Assembly: GCA_000697335.1 (NCBI GenBank)
Contig: JNEM01010260.1
Coordinates: 1-29,434 of the forward strand
DNA length: 29,434 nt
Source of the DNA: Conidiobolus incongruus B7586
Lineage: Eukaryota; Entomophthoromycota; Entomophthoromycetes; Entomophthorales; Conidiobolaceae
Direction of reading: 5' to 3'
The notes under the pieces are model-generated. The model made no database searches. It worked only from the letters and a program-made list of their open reading frames with translations, and was not told where the DNA came from. Positions 10,369 to 23,389 of the stretch are shown here, piece by piece; within the stretch, counting starts at the first letter, position 1; every line of letters begins with the position of its first letter. The position numbers and the translations under genes are program-made.

Positions 10369-12875
10369 ATGGAAACTTTAAATATAGTTAAAGAAAGATG
10401 GGAAAGTAATTAAAAACAAATCAATAATATATCATAAAATTAATAAAATGAATAGACGTAGGATTAACCAATCTGCAGGCCGAGTGGGACAGTATTCAAG
10501 ATAAGATTAAAGAGCATCAAGAGCAATCTATGACAATTAGAAAGGAGTTAGCTCAAAATACCAAGAGTATATTTATTAATATTTATTTTTTTTTATTTGT
10601 TGTTGATTTGAACAATTAGATTTTATTAAATTATCCGAGAGTGATAAATTATCAAGTATTAAAAATTTATTAAAGTGTATTTCTTAATAAAATATAGATT
10701 CAATGTTGATAACTCATAAAATAATTATAGCTTACCAGTCCGAGATCGACAACCTGACATCACGATGCAAATTCATCGAGACCACATGGTTCGACACTGT
10801 GCTAAAACTGAACGAGTTACCGGACCCGGTACAAGCTTTAAGTTTCGCTATGGAGCAGTATTCCAATGCGAGTAACGAATTGGAGATCAGTTCAAGAAAG
10901 TGTAAAGAGTTACAGATGCAGAAGGATAAGTTATTAGATGTGAATATTGATATTCAGGCGGAATTGAATGATATGAAGCAGGAGAATCAAGAATTGTTGG
11001 TTAAGATCAAAGGGTTGGAAGGCCTAAAAGAATCAGTAATTCTACTTTAATCTCAACTATCTCAATATTAACTTATATTTAGTTCGACACCACCCTTCAA
11101 GATCAAATCAATCAAAAAGAAACCGAAATTCAACAAGAATACTCCATAAAATTTCAAAACTTTCAAGACAGGGAAAAATTATTAAAACAACAAATTAAAG
11201 AGAGTGACGATTATTTAATTAATTTGAAGGAGAATTTTAATCAGAGTCAAGCTAAATTATTGGAGCAGAAGGAACAAGAATGTATTTATTTTTTATTTTG
11301 ATATGATTCATTATTAATTGATGACTTAGCTGAACGTTACAATTTGACATTGCATCAGTTGAACTTAATCAAGGAGCAGAATGACCAGTATCAATTGAAA
11401 ATTGCCAAGTTGAAAGATGAAAATAAAGAGTTAACCACTACTATTCAACAACTAAAACAGGATCCCAATACTCCTATCGATCCTGAAGCTTTGAACCAGT
11501 CTGAATCCTTGAAAAATCAAATTGATGAGCAAGAAGTAAATCAAATATAATATTCAATCAAATTCATTATTCATTAATGTTTAGGAAGAGATAAGTAAAC
11601 TAGTAAAAGAGATCAAAAACCTACAATTCAATCACATTGCGAAGGAATCCACCTTCCATTCCGAGTTGAAGAAACTGAAAGATCAATTGGATACTGAAGT
11701 AACTTCAATTTCGTATAAATATAATTTTCATTAATTAGCATATAAAATAGAAATCTAAACGTGAAGACTTAGAATTCAAATTAAATCAGATGAAAGACTA
11801 CAACCAAATTAAGATGGAATTGAATGTCCTTAAGGTAACCAATACATACTGTCAATTTAAATAAATGATTAATTTCCTCCAAAGAGCGTGGAATTTCCAG
11901 AAATTTTCCAAAACGGCACCACAACCACAGAAGATCGTGATCAATTCGATTTAATGGCAAACCTCAAATCCAAGAACATTCACCTACAAACGGAATTAAC
12001 ACAAGTGAAACATACGTTGAATGAGTTGGATTCCAAATTCAAACAATTAGAAACTTTGCAACAATCTAACGAATCGGAATTGAAGACCAAGTCCGAGTTG
12101 ATAAAAAAACTGGAAGCTGATCTTTTGGTGCAATCCAATACCGGCGGTGGAAATGGAACTAACAATGTAAATTGATTGGTGATTAATGATATTTGATTTA
12201 TTAATTGTTTAATAGACTTCCGAGCAATCTTCAGATATAGCAAAGTCTAACGATAATCAACTCGTAACAATCATTACTGGTCAAAGAGATAGATTCAGGA
12301 ATCGTAATTTAGAACTTGAAGAAGTAAAATTTTCCACAGCTCCAGTGCATAGATACTAATCTCCAAAATTAGGAACTTAACCAAACTCAAGAAAAACTCA
12401 AAGACCTTAACTTAGAACTAAATCAATTAAAATTTGAGAACCTTAAATTATTTGAAAAACTTAAGTATCAGAATCAATTTAATTCTAATAACACCAATAT
12501 CAACAACGTAAATTTATCCATTAACGTTCCATATAGAATTACTAATCCAAAATTTAGCGATTAAACACTACCACCTCCCGAGATACCGTCATAGAAATGA
12601 CAACTACACACAACATTCAACAAAAGTATGAAAAGGAGTACGAATTGAAGAATAATCCATTTCAGGAATTCCACCAACGCGAACAAATAAAACGTTATCG
12701 TCAACTCCACCCCGTTGACCGTCTGGTGTTAAATTTAACGAAATTGTTAACGATGAATCGATACACTAGATTTGGACTTTTGGGTTATATTGTACTCTTA
12801 CATTTATTAGTGTTTTTTACAACTTGGCATTCTTTGGTATATAAACCCGGGGATGAGAAAGAGGTTAATAATTAA
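10369..12875 (+). CDS. CASP Golgi coiled-coil membrane protein (CUX1-CASP family, yeast Coy1-like)
   Basis: C-tail-anchored golgin of the Golgi membrane, implicated in intra-Golgi retrograde tethering. Twelve exons: 10369-10405, 10462-10566, 10620-10676, 10731-11035, 11083-11281, 11330-11535, 11585-11698, 11751-11834, 11885-12166, 12216-12323, 12373-12507 and 12558-12875. They give 649 aa with every phase closing. The start was chosen because METLNIVKERWERLTNLQ matches the family N-terminus (W-x-R-x-x-L-Q) once the first 56-nt intron is removed; the ATG at 10448 is out of frame. YQSEIDNLTSRC, ELPDPVQAL, ELNVLKSVEFPE and IITGQRDRFRNRN match conserved family blocks. Long coiled coils fill the middle. 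The C-terminal NPFQEFHQREQIKRY block precedes a single membrane helix (about 616-634) that keeps the conserved Tyr622 and His626. Introns are unusually uniform at 47-56 nt. Confidence 0.95.
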
Positions 12876-12902
12876 ATTTAATTAAATAAAATTTTTCAAA
12901 GT

Positions 12903-14513
12903 TTATTCATCTTGATCTAAATTTCTCTTTAAAGATTTGGATTGTAAAGATATTGTCACATGGTTGTCATTGGATGTGGATTTTGAAAAAAATGGAGACA
13001 GGATTTTTTTGGTGGTGTCAGTTTCTTCAGTTTTTTTGTTAACTTTGGATTGATCATTTCCATTAATAGTGGGAGTATTAGCACCATTGGGCTTGTTAAA
13101 ATAAGGTGATACCAATTTAATGGGACTAGTAATCACTTTAACCTCTTGATCATCTAATCAATAATTAACACCCATTAATTAAATTGATTACATATATATT
13201 ACCTCCTCCTTTAGTTTCTCTAACATTTTTCAATTTATATAGTTTTTTAAAGATACTTTCATTATCATTTTCGGATTTATTACGTTTTTCTATAAAATTT
13301 TAGTGAATGATTTAAATTTTTGAATGGATTGAATCAGTTTATAATTACCAAAATAATGAAACAAATTGGGTGATTTTGTATTGTTGGGTTTAGTCCCATT
13401 GGTTGTCATTCGTAATAGAGGATTAAGTACATTGGTAGTGTCCAAGGTATCGTAGGGCATTAGGGTTTTAGGACACCATTTCCCACTAATTATCATCTTA
13501 AACTTGTGAGATTCTTCGGGATTTTGAACTGTGGGTAATTTTAAATACTCGAGACATTCCAAATTATCTGGGATTGGATTGAGATTTTTGAGGGCAGTGG
13601 CGAGTGGACAGTAAACCTTCTGGTATAGAAACGTCTGATTAGCCATATCAAAATCCGCCCAATAGTTGGGAGGGATGACGTACTTGCGCTTGGTTTCGAT
13701 GAATTCGCGAACTTTTTGGACGGTAACGTGCTGTTGAAACATTTTGTAACTGGTTTTGAGACCAATGCTGGGGATGTTGGGGAGATAGTCGCAGCCCGAT
13801 AGAATGCTCACGTGGCGCAAACGCTCCAAATCCATGCCGAAGAATGGGGACAATTGGTTCTTGAATAAATCGTCCGATCGCACTCTGAAGCCGTTGCCCA
13901 TCTGATCCAGTTTGAAGATTACCGTAGGGCATCCGAAGACGAGGAGATCGCTATCTTCTGTCACTACACCTGCGACGATCTTTTCCCTCGCTAAATAAGC
14001 TAATTGGGCATCTGCCTCGAATGGAGCTACGATGAATGGAATATCACTTTCCTTCAAAAGTGCTAACAGGACTCGAACCATGACGGGTGTAACGCCGCGA
14101 CTTTTACGCAAAGCATCATTCGCTTCATCGATCCTTCCCTGCTTCATCAAAGCATCTGCGGACTCTTTCAAAGCGGCTCTCGCCCTAACAAATATTCAAT
14201 AAACTGTAACAATTAAAAATTCTTAACAAACCTACTTTTTACGCGCTTCATTCGTGACCTCCTTACTAGGCAATGCACTTCCATCCAAAACAAAGTAAGG
14301 TTTCACACCAAAATGGTCTAACATATCCAACCACTTGACGAAGTATTGCCTCAACTTAGACTTACCCGAGTCCGTGTCGAAGTCGTCCTCGATCAAACTG
14401 GCTCTATGTAGCAAAATAAATGCGTCAATTCCTAAAATATGACCACTGTACTCCCTAATGTGGATATTGGTGGTTATAGGTTTGACGAATGGCAATAAAC
14501 CGGCAATTCCCAT
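12903..14513 (-). CDS. EXO1: Exonuclease 1 (5'-3' exonuclease/flap nuclease of DNA repair)
   Basis: Rad2/XPG-family nuclease acting in mismatch repair, resection of double-strand breaks and replication. Four exons on the minus strand: 14236-14513, 13349-14184, 13203-13289 and 12903-13153, 483 aa. It begins with MGIAGLLPFVKP, the EXO1 N-terminus. Metal-binding acidic residues are all present: Asp30 (LGIDAF), Asp77 (VLDG), Glu149 and Asp151 (FEADAQ), Asp170 and Asp172 (TEDSDLL) and Asp225 (ILSGCDYL). The helix-two-turn-helix follows as IPSIGLKTSY. The catalytic core is therefore intact. The tail after about residue 370 is short (about 110 residues, against several hundred in human or yeast EXO1). 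It is basic, with two similar short motifs, SPYF and SPFF, followed by Asn/Lys. These could be partner-binding sites resembling the MLH1- or PCNA-binding motifs of the family, but that is inference. Confidence 0.95.
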
Positions 14514-15630
14514 AGTTTATATGTATTGCACTATTAAAATATTGGTGCTTAAACTGATATTAGTTACAAAAATTTCAAAACAGAGTATAAAACTATTGCC
14601 AAGAAATAATAAATATTATGATTAAATTAATATAAAATTTTCTAAATTTTACAAACACGATAGGATATATTTATTGGTAAATTTGAGTTTGAGGAGTAAT
14701 TGAAATTTAATACCGAATATTGGATTCACAATATATTGTGGGATTTAGAAAATATCTATTAATTTTGTAAATATTTTCAATATTTCAAAATTACAAGTAT
14801 CTAATGACAATATGTTATTATTATACAGATTTATTTTAAATTAAATAGCATGTATTGAAAAGATTTAAAATTTAAGAATCATTTATTTAACTTGAATATA
14901 TCTTAAATTTACTATTGACTGAAAAAATCATTCAATTGAATTAGTATTTAAATACAAATTAGAGATTCGGGTCATTAGTTAAAATATTATAATGAGAATA
15001 AATTATAAAATGATACAATATTTAAATAAATATGTGAAATCAAGTATTGTGAGTGTATAAAATGATAAGGCATCACAGTTATCATTAGATTGAGAAAAAA
15101 TATATTATATATAGTAAAATAAAATAAATGGTATTATTTGTGAAAAAATTGAAAAAAAGATCTGATAACCATCAACAATATATATTAATGGAAACGAAAA
15201 TTTCAATAATGGTAATTCAGATTTCAATGCAATGATTCTTTTATAGAACGTAGTTTAAGTCATATCAAAAATTAAATTTTTTAAGCTATTCAATAAATAT
15301 TGATAGATTGACCTAATCAATCTAACTAATATATATTTACTAGATTTTTAAACCGTTATAACTATTTATATATATAGGTAATGGATCGAATACGAAACAT
15401 AAATTAATTAAAATATATATGTTAAATATTGAAGTTAAATTGATTTTTTAGTGAATGTAAAGAAATAGTGTATTGAATTTAGAGAATTTAATTACTAATA
15501 AGAAAAATTGTTTTATATATGTACTTATATGAAACGATTGCTCTAAAATTTAAAAATCTCAAAATTAAAAAAGGTGTAAGATTATAAATATAGGGTGAAA
15601 TTTGATTTGAATTAATTTTAAATGAATATG
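14514..15630. other. AT-rich spacer upstream of EXO1
   Basis: 5' flank of the minus-strand EXO1 gene followed by AT-rich DNA. No supportable gene, RNA or repeat. Confidence 0.5.
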
Positions 15631-15826
15631 TGGCGGTTATTAGCTCATTGAGCGTCGTCGAGGATACTGACACAGCCATTGTGTAGGCCAGATTGTGAAG
15701 CATCGTGCCTACAAACTGAGGTAGCTTACCGATGTTCAGTTCCCTGGCCATCCGACTATGATTTCCGTTGAATGGGGCGTTGAAGAGGGTAACTAAATCA
15801 GCAGTGGCAGTATGAGGATTTGACAT
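15488..15826 (-). CDS. Doubtful small ORF or first exon in a GC-richer island
   Basis: A minus-strand frame of 112 codons starts at an ATG at 15826. The first about 63 residues (MSNPHTATADLVTLFNAP at the start) lie in DNA of about 45% GC with diverse codons, like the real exons of this window. The remainder, below about 15640, is AT-rich and looks like read-through into spacer. An in-frame stop lies just upstream of the ATG. I recognise no domain, signal peptide or membrane segment in the GC-rich part. It could be a first exon whose partners I cannot find, a relic, or chance openness across a non-coding RNA. A donor-like GTAAGC occurs inside the island at about 15730. Confidence 0.25.
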   Translation of the reverse strand: MSNPHTATADLVTLFNAPFNGNHSRMARELNIGKLPQFVGTMLHNLAYTMAVSVSSTTLNELITATYSFKINSNQISPYIYNLTPFLILRFLNFRAIVSYKYIYKTIFLISN

Positions 15827-16140
15827 GCTAACAAGGCAAAATCACAGAATATCAATAGGAATGGATGTAGAACAGAAAATGGAATATGTTTCAAGTCAAG
15901 CTACAGGTGGCTCATTGTGTATGCTCGGAAGCGGGATTTGAGTAGGAAAATAAGGTTTAATTTGTAAAGTAGAATAAAGAAAAAAGTCTTCTTTTTAACT
16001 GAGCGGGAAGCGTTGGCATAAGTAGGCCATCACGGATCAATAGCGTGGTTGTAGGACATGTAGAAATTGTGATATCAAGAGTTTAAAGCCTTATTCACAA
16101 CTGGTTGGGTTAATTTATTTGGCTTAATTGGGATAATCGG
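15631..16140. other. Unexplained GC-richer island, possible ncRNA or relic exon
   Basis: About 500 bases markedly less AT-rich than the flanks, ending 70 bases before tRNA-Glu copy 3. Only 15640-15826 has a long open frame; the rest has stops in all frames I checked. A run of six T on the minus strand at about 15982-15987 could end a pol III transcript. I found no diagnostic boxes of a known RNA. Function is unassigned. Confidence 0.35.
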
Positions 16141-16207
16141 TGATTTGGTAGTGATTTTTGAGTGAGAGAAGGCATTAATTAGATAACAATTGTTGCAAGA
16201 TATTCAG

Positions 16208-16279
16208 TCCGATATGGTCCAGTGGTTAGGATTTCTCGCTTTCACCGAGACGGCCAGGGTTCGATTCCCTGTATCGGAG
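16208..16279 (+). tRNA. tRNA-Glu(UUC), copy 3
   Basis: 72 nt, identical to the copies at 6782-6853 (minus) and 9830-9901 (plus). Anticodon TTC, G discriminator, intact A and B boxes, no intron, no encoded CCA. TTTT occurs about 25 bases downstream. Confidence 0.97.
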
Positions 16280-18443
16280 TAGCATTGAACAGTAATCCTA
16301 TAATTTTGTATTAAATTCCAGTCCAATTTTTTTATATATTCATAAATATTTTTATCACTGTATATTATATTTTTTAGTTTAATTTCATTTTTCTCATCAT
16401 CTTATTTAATAATTTTTTATTTTATTAAAATTTTAAATTCATTATTTTGTATATTTCTAGTAGTTGATAAAATAAATTATCAATTTGTAATATTTATATA
16501 TTTCATAATTAAGAGTGAACAATATTGAAATGTTAACGAATAAAATTAGCACAGTATTTTATAATTGAAATTTATTTAAAATTAAATGAAATATCTATTG
16601 AATTACACAATAATTAACATGAAGTTGACTAGAGTTGATTAATTATATAATAATTATAAAAGTTTTAATTATTTGACCAAGTTATATATTAGTTAAATCG
16701 ATTGTTTAAACCGTGAAAATTGGTTCAAACATCAAAGTTGTAATGATTAGTTATTTGAATTGAATTTAAATAATTGTTAAAAACATATTTCCAATAGTAT
16801 TCAAACAATATATATTAAAATTTTTGAATTTAATATTGTTGATTTTAATATAATGTTTTTTTTGATAATAATTATATGACAATGAATAATTTATCAAGCA
16901 CCTTATATTCTATGAACAATTTGTATATATCAAAATTACTATAATGAATAATATATACTATTAATTGTATTAAAAATTCATTAGATAAACACTTTACAAT
17001 ATTTAAAATCTAATTAGCTCTTTTTAATAATGTGATTCATTTAATTTTTTTTAAAAATATGCTATTTAAACAATTTGTCTGGAATTTTTGTATATCATGA
17101 GCATAATCATTATCTAATATATATTCATTAAGATAAAACACTAATTCAAGTTATTAATAATATGATCAAATGAAATTATTTTATAATTGTTGATTAAATA
17201 TTAATAAGTCATATATCTATTATAATAAATCTGCATCAGAGTTTAATATACAACTTAAATATAATTAAATGAATACAAATAAACTGTATATTTCGGGTAT
17301 TTATTAATTATTTATTTTTGTCTGCACTGAGTCATATGAACCTATATGCCTTTAAAAAATTTATTCTGCATTCAATCTCTTCAAATTTTAAAGAGTTGAA
17401 AATGATAATATAATCATATGACAATCGATGACATAATCAAGGAGCCTAAATATTTATTATTTAATTATACTAGGTTATCTCAATATTTTCTCCCATTTTG
17501 CAAACTTTTTAGCGGAAATTTATCATTCCAAAGCTTATGAATGTTTTGGGCAATATCAATATATAAAATATCATATAGCTTCACTAATTATTGATAGTAT
17601 TTATCGTTGAACTAAACTCGATGCTCTTTTTATCATGAATTATATATTTCATTTTGTTACAACCATGCTGTTGTATTATTTCATTGTTGTTTGAGATTAA
17701 TTCTCTTGACAAAATAGGAAATAGCAATTGAGAGAGATTAGAAGTATAAAATATATTTGATTTAATGTAATTAATAACGCATTATATATGGAATATCGAA
17801 TGTCAGATATTGTAAATTAGTTATAATCATCAAGTTTTATATTTTTTCGTTTTAAACTTTAGTGAATATTCAATAAAATATATATTGAGCTACTATAGAC
17901 AAGATTGAATAAATAATATAAATGCAGTTATAATTAAAATAATGTAGCTTATATTTGTTTCTAACTTTATTAGATCGAATTAGTTTAAATAGTTGACTTT
18001 GGTTAGTATAATTGTTAATATAGAAATTGATGAAAAACTTAAAATCACGGGCTGATGCCAATACTCAAGGGAAAAACTAACTCAATGAGTAGAGTATATA
18101 GAGCAATAATTGTTAAATGAGATATCAAGGACGAAAAAGAATGAGAAAAATGTACACAACAACAACAACAAGAAAATAAAACCAAGCCGAAATAATAGAA
18201 TATAATAATGTGGAAAAATCTAGGGCTTAAATTAAAATTATAAAAAATAAGAACAGTTTGGATATGGTTGGATTAGTTTATAAAGGTAATAAACAATCTC
18301 AATATGAGTAGGAGAAGGATACAGAAGAAGGAGAAGTAGTTAAAAGTCGCACAAATTGTTTTGGATTTTATATATAAAATTCAAATGATGAATAGTGTCA
18401 TCAAGGAAATTTGAGCGAAATCAAACATATTCGTCCATTTATT
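16280..18443. other. AT-rich desert and E2 3' flank
   Basis: No supportable gene. The part near 17280-17650 is slightly less AT-rich but closed in all frames. From about 18060 to 18440 the plus strand is purine-rich with a short (CAA)n run near 18155-18172. It lies downstream of the minus-strand E2 gene and may include its 3' untranslated region. Confidence 0.5.
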
Positions 18444-18504
18444 TTAATTAGCTACATAGTAATTTTTTTCAATTAGTATGGAGTATTATTCGAGTATGAA
18501 TATG

Positions 18505-19429
<925 letters not shown>

Positions 19430-21450
19430 TTTGGATTAAAGAAGTTTTATTATTTGTTTCGTATATAATACAAAAGAAACCTTAATTATAACCAATTCAA
19501 TTTGACTTTTATATTTATATCACTTTTCAAAATTGTTGATTTCAACTATCAATACTCAAGAAATTTGATTATTTACCAAATAAACCAATGAAATTGATTA
19601 AAATGGAAGTATAATTCAATTCATTTGATAACAGATAGATGAGGAAATAATGAGTGATTGTCTACAAGGAAATTGATAATTTTTGTAATTAATAATAGAT
19701 TAATTTCCCTTAAATTCTACATGCTTCTGGAATTTTAATATTTCCACTGTATTTTTCACATTTATATTTGAAAAAAATTACATATTTATTCGGTTTATTT
19801 TGGTGTACAAATTATAAATATATTCAGTCATAATTATAATCATAAATATATATTAGTTAAAATATATATCCTAATATTATCTATATTTTAAAATAAAACT
19901 TGATTTTTGAATCATTTTTATGAGGATCTTATGATATTGAAAACACACAATAATCCATCTACAATAATTAGTATTTTTTAATTAAATTGAACATATAAGC
20001 TAAATATCCAAATAAGATATTGACTATTGTGTAATTTTATATTAAATATAATAAAGCGAAATAAATTAAAAATAAGCATAATTGAACAAAGATGCATTGT
20101 TAATAATAATACCAAAATTCAAAATTGTAGCTATTTTAAAATATTTATGCTAAAATAAAACAGTAATTAATTAAAGAGATTACATAAAGCAAATATTTAG
20201 AAATATCAGTTTGATAGTGCTAATAATTTTATTAATTGTTTCGCTGGTGAACAAAATTAATATATTCAAGTAATAGCTGTATGTAATGAATATTATCAAT
20301 TGTGTCTACGAAATTAGAAGCATCTTTAAATTTGAATTCAAATATATACTTTTTATTTATAGTTAGTTGATTGTACATTTAAAAACTTCTCAGATTTTCT
20401 GCATGCACCTAATACTGAGATATCACTATACCTTATTGAAATTAGTTACAATCAAGACTGGCAAGCATATAAATCAAATTAAATCATCCAAATATCTTGT
20501 CTGAATTTGAACAAGTATCATCAATAATTGATAACAATTTTTTAGAATTTAATTATAGAATGGAACCAATGTGATTTATAAATACTGTTTTCATTTTTTT
20601 CGCAAGACATTCGAAAAAAAATAATTATCGAATAAATGGTTAAAATGTGAAGTGACTTAGTTTGTGATATAATCTTAACTTTTGCTTTCTTTAATCTGTA
20701 TATTATCCAGCACTATTTAAAATATTTCAATATTAATTTGCAAGTTGTTTTATTAAACAAAGTATTTATATAGCTAGATTGTAATTATTAATTCTTTGAA
20801 TTTGCAAATCAATTGAATTAAAATTTTTCATAAAATAATGATGCAGAAATTTTGATTTTAATTAATATTGATTCATAGTGTAATGTAAATATTATATCAT
20901 AACTAAAAACTAGAGCTAGTGAAATATAAATTTACATTATAAAAATAAATTGGGAATATTTAACAACATAGATAAATTTGATTTAAATTTATATTAAACA
21001 ACTCTAACAATTATTATATTCATCATATTATTGTATATAATTTATAAGAATATCATTTGCTCTTTAATCCAATTGAATTTTGATCATTTAGCCATTGCTA
21101 TAATATTACATTTTTAATTTACTCAATATCGAAACATTTAGAAAATAGTAATTTTAAAGTCAATGAATATAAAATAATTATAACAGTAATATATTTATTT
21201 TCAAAAATTTATTCTATTATATTTGAATAGACAACCTAATTAATTTTGTTTAAGTGTTTGATGATAAATCTCTTTTCAGGTTTAATGCGTATAAAGAGGT
21301 ATAAATTATTCAGTAAGAATATATTATTAAAGAATTATTAATTGATATTTTATAACAAACATAATGATCGTTTGATTATTTAATGATATTATAATACTTT
21401 AATATTTCAAAAATGAAAAGATAAATATTGTTAATAAAAATATTGGGAGT
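19430..21450. other. 2-kb AT desert between E2 and secreted-protein genes
   Basis: 5' flank of the E2 gene, then AT-rich DNA with no supportable gene, RNA or long repeat on either strand. Confidence 0.55.
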
Positions 21451-23389
21451 TTAAATCACACAATCTATAATTCCTTGAACAAAATCTAAAGTAACTCCAA
21501 ATATATTTCGACGACCTCCACCTTGATGCTTGATGGTATGAACCACTTGAGTAACGCCTCCTCCTTTCTGTCTGAAAAAGCCTTCTTCCAATTTGATGAA
21601 TAGTAATATTAATTTCTCAAGACTCTTAAGATTACGTACATCGGATGTTGGATCACGTGAATATGCCTTGATCTGTTCAATAATGGGTTGAATATTAGCA
21701 TCAAACAAGCCTTTGGGGTTGGTAAAATGACTTTTCAAGTAATTACTAATGACGCTTTCGATAGTTGCACCATTAGGATAATTACCCAAATAAAGATATG
21801 TAAGAAAGCCTTTGGTCTCTCTAGTCAAATCTGCAAACATCAATCCAGGAATATTATTCGAAATGATACCATTTGGATTGTAAATCGCAAACCCGGGTCC
21901 AATATTACCATTTGAAAGGATTGAACCTTTCTTCAAGTGATTCCAATATGTGCTCTCGAGTTCTTTAAAAGCACTTCTCAGTTGTGTCAGCACCTCTGGG
22001 GTATTTAAATTTGATTGATTAGATTCTATTATTTCAATAATATTCTTTATCATAGGTTGCAAAACTTCAAAATATTCGTTGGTTGCAGGGTTCCTGTAAT
22101 AATTATCAAAATACATGGTCAAGAGCTTCAAGGGATCTGGTACGTCGTGTAAATGTTCAAGAGCCAATTCGGCTTCCGGGGATATAGCGATGCTAACCTT
22201 TGGTCTGAATAATAAGATTACTATACTGCATTAATATTGGAATATAAATATAAATGGTTTACCGTTGAGGCGAATTTTGGCTATTTTCTTCATTTGAAGG
22301 CTGTACAGATGGGATATTAGTAGTGCGCTTCTTGAATTTCTTGATATCGCGAGGATGTAAGTGGTGTGCTAAATCCTCAGTTTGATGAGCTTCTTGACCT
22401 TGATGGGTATCTGAATTTTCATGTTTAAAGAAAATTTCTTCAATTTTTCTGATAAAATCAACAAGCTTAATAACGCTCCAATCTTCTTCTAAGTCGAATT
22501 CTGGAGATGAAATAAAATCTTCAATTGTATATTTCAATCCCAAGATATCAGGATCATAGTCATCATCTGAATTCCTGTAGTGACTATCTATGAAAGCTCC
22601 GATATACTCGCTAATTACAGGCTTATTCTTCAAAAAGCGATCCTCTAACATAAATACTAAATTATCAAAATCAGATATAAATGTTTTCGCATTGTGCGAT
22701 TTTTCCTTAGAGGGATTCAAGAAATCAATATCATATTTTTCAAGAACAGATTTGTTGTAAACTTCTGTAATTTGATGAATATATTCGTCTATCTGTTTCT
22801 TAGTATCTGGGTCATTTGCATCAAAATCAGGCTTTTCTAAAACGCCTAGTACCTTTTGCACGATTTCGTATACTGCAGGATCGTAAGAATTGTCCCCATT
22901 GCCAAACTTTTGCTGGAGGTCATTAATAATATCATTGACTTGATTTGCAGTGGTAACTCTTTCTTGTTGTTGTGTATCTAATATATTTTCTGGATGGTTT
23001 GTACCATTACCAGTTTGGGAATCGGGATGCTGAGATTCAGGGTGAATTAGAGCTAACCAAGCTTCTCCTAAATCTTGATGTTTTTCATGGGAATCAGTGC
23101 TTGATGGTCCACCCAAATGTCTTTGGGAAGCGGGAATGCGATCTTTAAAAGGATTTATCGCATTTATGGCTATTTCTGAAATTTTATCAATTGGATTAAG
23201 AATTGGATCTAGCATACCAGCCAGAGCGGTAATACCAGATCCAACCGCATCTAGAGCTCCTGCACCTAATTTGAATGAGCTCCCTATAAATTTTTGGAGC
23301 CAATTCGCTGCCATAACATTGGAATTAATATTTGTACCAAGTATACAAGCTAATAAAATTCGTATTATTAATTTATTAAATCCTTTCAT
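21451..23389 (-). CDS. Unrecognised secreted protein with four diverged ~70-residue repeats
   Basis: Two exons, 22263-23389 and 21451-22204 on the minus strand, joined by a 58-nt GT-AG intron that keeps the frame, give 626 aa. The start ATG is followed by a classic signal peptide (KLIIRILLACILGT, cleavage likely near residue 27, after NVMA). A Gly/Ala-rich amphipathic stretch occupies about 35-65. I see four similar helical units at about 147-215, 257-323, 398-467 and 520-589. Each opens with a hydrophobic helix ending in an aromatic patch (SHYRN, NYYRN, SHFTN; the first unit has SYDP), and two share YDP. Each closes with a helix of the type KIEEIFFK, KLEEGFFR or KELESTYW. A basic KKFKKR site at about 350-355 could be a processing site. 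His-rich linkers lie between. Codon use resembles neighbouring genes, and no transmembrane helix follows the signal. I recognise no known family. Confidence 0.8.

Noticed and set aside
10448-10480. ATG at 10448 as the CASP start.
   Set aside because: It is out of frame with the conserved LTNLQAEW block; the ATG at 10369 with a 56-nt intron gives the family N-terminus in frame.
11980-12243. Minus-strand frame opposite CASP exon 9.
   Set aside because: Antisense shadow of a coiled-coil exon; it runs across a well-supported intron.
13541-13932. Two minus-strand frames overlapping the EXO1 core.
   Set aside because: Shadows of the EXO1 coding frame with no family resemblance.
15790-15830. CAGTGGCAGTAT on the plus strand, identical to part of the U4 snRNA 5' region.
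   Set aside because: Similarity stops after 12 bases; the rest of the U4 5' stem-loop, its 3' stem and an Sm site are absent, so it is probably chance.
17870-18061. 63-codon minus-strand frame.
   Set aside because: AT-driven Asn/Tyr/Ile/Lys composition with no motif and no codon diversity.
18155-18172. (CAA)n run as part of a polyglutamine or polythreonine coding exon.
   Set aside because: A stop follows within a few codons in the relevant frame and no exon structure surrounds it.
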